A stretch of 64,000 nt of DNA from Acidiferrum sp963771295 (GTDB lineage Bacteria > Acidobacteriota > Terriglobia > Acidiferrales > UBA7541), in contig CAVYTB010000011.1 in the NCBI GenBank assembly GCA_963771295.1, positions 466,528-530,527 of the forward strand, in the 5' to 3' direction. The notes beneath the pieces are model-generated. The model was not told the origin of the DNA, searched no databases, and was given only the letters and a program-made list of their open reading frames with translations. Positions 62,654 to 64,000 of this stretch are shown piece by piece; within the stretch, counting starts at the first letter, position 1, and the number at the start of each line of letters is the position of its first letter. The position numbers were made by a program, and so were the translations under genes.

Positions 62654-63798
62654 GCGAGTATCTGTACTATGAATTTAGAGCCGTGGATCGCCCTTTAACC
62701 CACCGAGAAATCCGGGAGCTTCGAGCGCTGTCGACGCGCGCTGAAATCACCGCAACGAGTTTCGTAAACACGTATGAATGGGGAGATTTTAAAGGCGACC
62801 CCAATGTCCTGATGGAGAAATATTTCGATGCCTTTGTCTACACAGCAAACAGTTGCGTGTTCCAGTTGGTATTGCGGCTCCCAAGGCGAACGCTGGACAC
62901 GAAGGACGTGGCGTCCTTTTGTGCGGGGGAAAGTTTGCATGTACGTAAGACAAAGAACTTCACGATTCTCGAATTCATCTCCGAAGGTGAGGGGCGCGAT
63001 TGGGAGGATAGCGAAAGATGGATGGACTCATTGATACCGCTGCGCGCCGACTTGATGCGGGGTGACATGCGCGCCCTCTATCTGGGGTGGCTTTTCTGTT
63101 TGCAGAATCAGGAACTGAGCCCGCATGCAACCGAACCTCCTGTGCCTGCGGGTCTTGCCACGTTGCCGACCCCGCTTCAGAGCTTCGCTCACTTTCTGGG
63201 ACTTGAGGGGGACTTGATCAGGGCCGCTGCAGAGCGCAGCCGTAATCCTTCTGCGCCGAGCCCCTCCCGAGCAAAGCTTGCTGCATGGATTGCGGCTATG
63301 CCAGAGGCGGAGAAAAACGCCCTCCTGCTCGGGATGGCCGAGGACAGTGATTCTTGCTCAAGGTTGGATCTGCTACGCAGTTTTAATCAGTCCTGCTTGC
63401 CGCCCATGTCGAGAGCCGACCGCGTGGATTCTCAACCGCGAACCGTTTCACAAATCATGGCTTTGGCTCAAGTGCACACTGACCAGAGAATCCGGCGCGA
63501 AGCCGAGCGCAAAGCTGTGGAACAGGAGAAGCAGGAGCGGGCGAGAGCAACCGCGCGAGTGAATTACCTGGACAAATTGGCCGGCCGGGAAGCACAAATC
63601 TGGGAACAGGTTGATGCGCTCGCCCAAACAAAACAGCCAAACAACTATGACCGGGCTCTCAGTCACATCCTTGATTTGCGCGATCTGGCTTCCCGTCGTA
63701 ACCAGCAGGCGCATTTTGACTCTGCCCTCGAGCGGTTGCGATTGCGCCACCGTGCCAAACCAACATTTCTTCGCCGTCTTTCACAAGCCAACTTATAG
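62650..63798 (+). CDS. Conserved protein of unknown function (YYEFxAxDRPLT family)
   Basis: 382 aa from GTG 62650, which overlaps the preceding stop (GTGA). It opens SEYLYYEFRAVDRPLTHREI, then STRAEITATSFVNTYEWGDF and KGDPNVLMEKYFDAFVYTAN. These are the hallmarks of a conserved, uncharacterised bacterial family often found beside helicases. The C-terminal third is a charged coiled-coil (IRREAERKAVEQEKQERARA) with basic tail. No catalytic motif is recognised. It closes the TOTE operon of island B. Confidence 0.75.
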   Translation: MSEYLYYEFRAVDRPLTHREIRELRALSTRAEITATSFVNTYEWGDFKGDPNVLMEKYFDAFVYTANSCVFQLVLRLPRRTLDTKDVASFCAGESLHVRKTKNFTILEFISEGEGRDWEDSERWMDSLIPLRADLMRGDMRALYLGWLFCLQNQELSPHATEPPVPAGLATLPTPLQSFAHFLGLEGDLIRAAAERSRNPSAPSPSRAKLAAWIAAMPEAEKNALLLGMAEDSDSCSRLDLLRSFNQSCLPPMSRADRVDSQPRTVSQIMALAQVHTDQRIRREAERKAVEQEKQERARATARVNYLDKLAGREAQIWEQVDALAQTKQPNNYDRALSHILDLRDLASRRNQQAHFDSALERLRLRHRAKPTFLRRLSQANL

Positions 63799-63841
63799 AC
63801 TTCGTCGCCGAAAAGAAGCATAGATAGATGCTACTTCGATG

Positions 63842-63953
63842 GCTATTTCCAACCCACACTCCAACCCACAGTGTGTGGTGACTTGTACGACTTCCGCGTA
63901 TTTTGGCAGTCCCCGCGGTCTTGTAAGTTGTTGTAAAGCCTAATCACGACAGA
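63842..63953. repeat. Right-end repeat of island B, with paired 11-bp motifs
   Basis: TCCAACCCACA occurs at 63848-63858 and 63860-63870. The stretch to about 63933 is closely similar to 56302-56390. About 20 bp (TAAAGCCTAATCACGACAGA) is extra before the att core. Confidence 0.75.
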
Positions 63954-63999
63954 TTGACACGGTAGAGGTCTGGGGTTCGAGTCCCCACGGGCCTACCAT
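63954..63999. other. Attachment site copy 2 (attR of island B)
   Basis: 46 bp identical to the tRNA-Val core from TTGACACGG to ACCAT. It lies at the right edge of the window; a further element or the chromosome should follow. Confidence 0.85.
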
Positions 64000-64000
64000 T

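Overview
The window looks like chromosomal DNA of an acidobacterium (Acidobacteriota, Koribacter/Terriglobia-like). This is an inference from gene content: an ADOP-type duplicated permease, a winged-helix/TPR regulator, PEP-CTERM proteins, a fused haem/PD40/TPR protein, and GC-rich DNA with many small palindromic intergenic repeats. No rRNA and no CRISPR array were seen. One tRNA, tRNA-Val(GAC), is present.

Region 1 (1-40.6 kb) is mostly ordinary chromosome. It carries a partial Fur/PerR repressor with a perfect operator, a winged-helix/TPR regulator, a diguanylate cyclase, an SDR oxidoreductase, an ADOP permease, a nucleoside hydrolase next to a dead cupin gene, and an unusual AAA-AMIN-amidase fusion. 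A tyrosinase, lipB and lpdA (lipoate metabolism), DinB, prephenate dehydratase, cysteine dioxygenase, PEP-CTERM and di-haem peroxidase genes follow. Next come an ECF sigma factor and a TetR-STAS/TolC-EmrA-EmrB tripartite efflux locus, then RidA proteins, a broken M20 amidohydrolase, a TlpA-like thioredoxin, a frameshifted haem/PD40/TPR gene and a sigma-54 activator. At its right edge, directly before tRNA-Val, lie overlapping genes for a lipoprotein-type RNase A-like toxin and its CdiI-like immunity protein.

Region 2 (40.7-64 kb) is a tandem integration array in the 3' part of tRNA-Val. The 3' part of the tRNA is repeated at 56.39 kb and 63.95 kb, with decayed copies at 47.18 and 57.91 kb. 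Pairs of an 11-bp motif spaced 12 bp apart recur at three junctions and are probably integrase arm sites. Island A (40.7-56.4 kb) carries a GH95-esterase-GH127 glycan set, a PEP-CTERM protein, two tandem glycine-rich CSLREA-type surface proteins (with the tail of a lost third copy) and a LuxR-type regulator. Island B (56.4-64 kb) carries a tyrosine recombinase with a displaced N-terminus, a DUF4143-type ATPase behind four 22-bp direct repeats, and an overlapping three-gene set. That set is a TOTE-type primase-helicase, a frameshifted calcium-binding-like protein and a conserved protein of unknown function, and it is the best candidate here for an undescribed conflict/defence cassette.

Several genes carry single small lesions: the cupin, the M20 hydrolase, the PD40/TPR gene, the integrase and the calcium-binding-like protein. 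Either they are decaying or the assembly has indel errors. Raw reads would decide.
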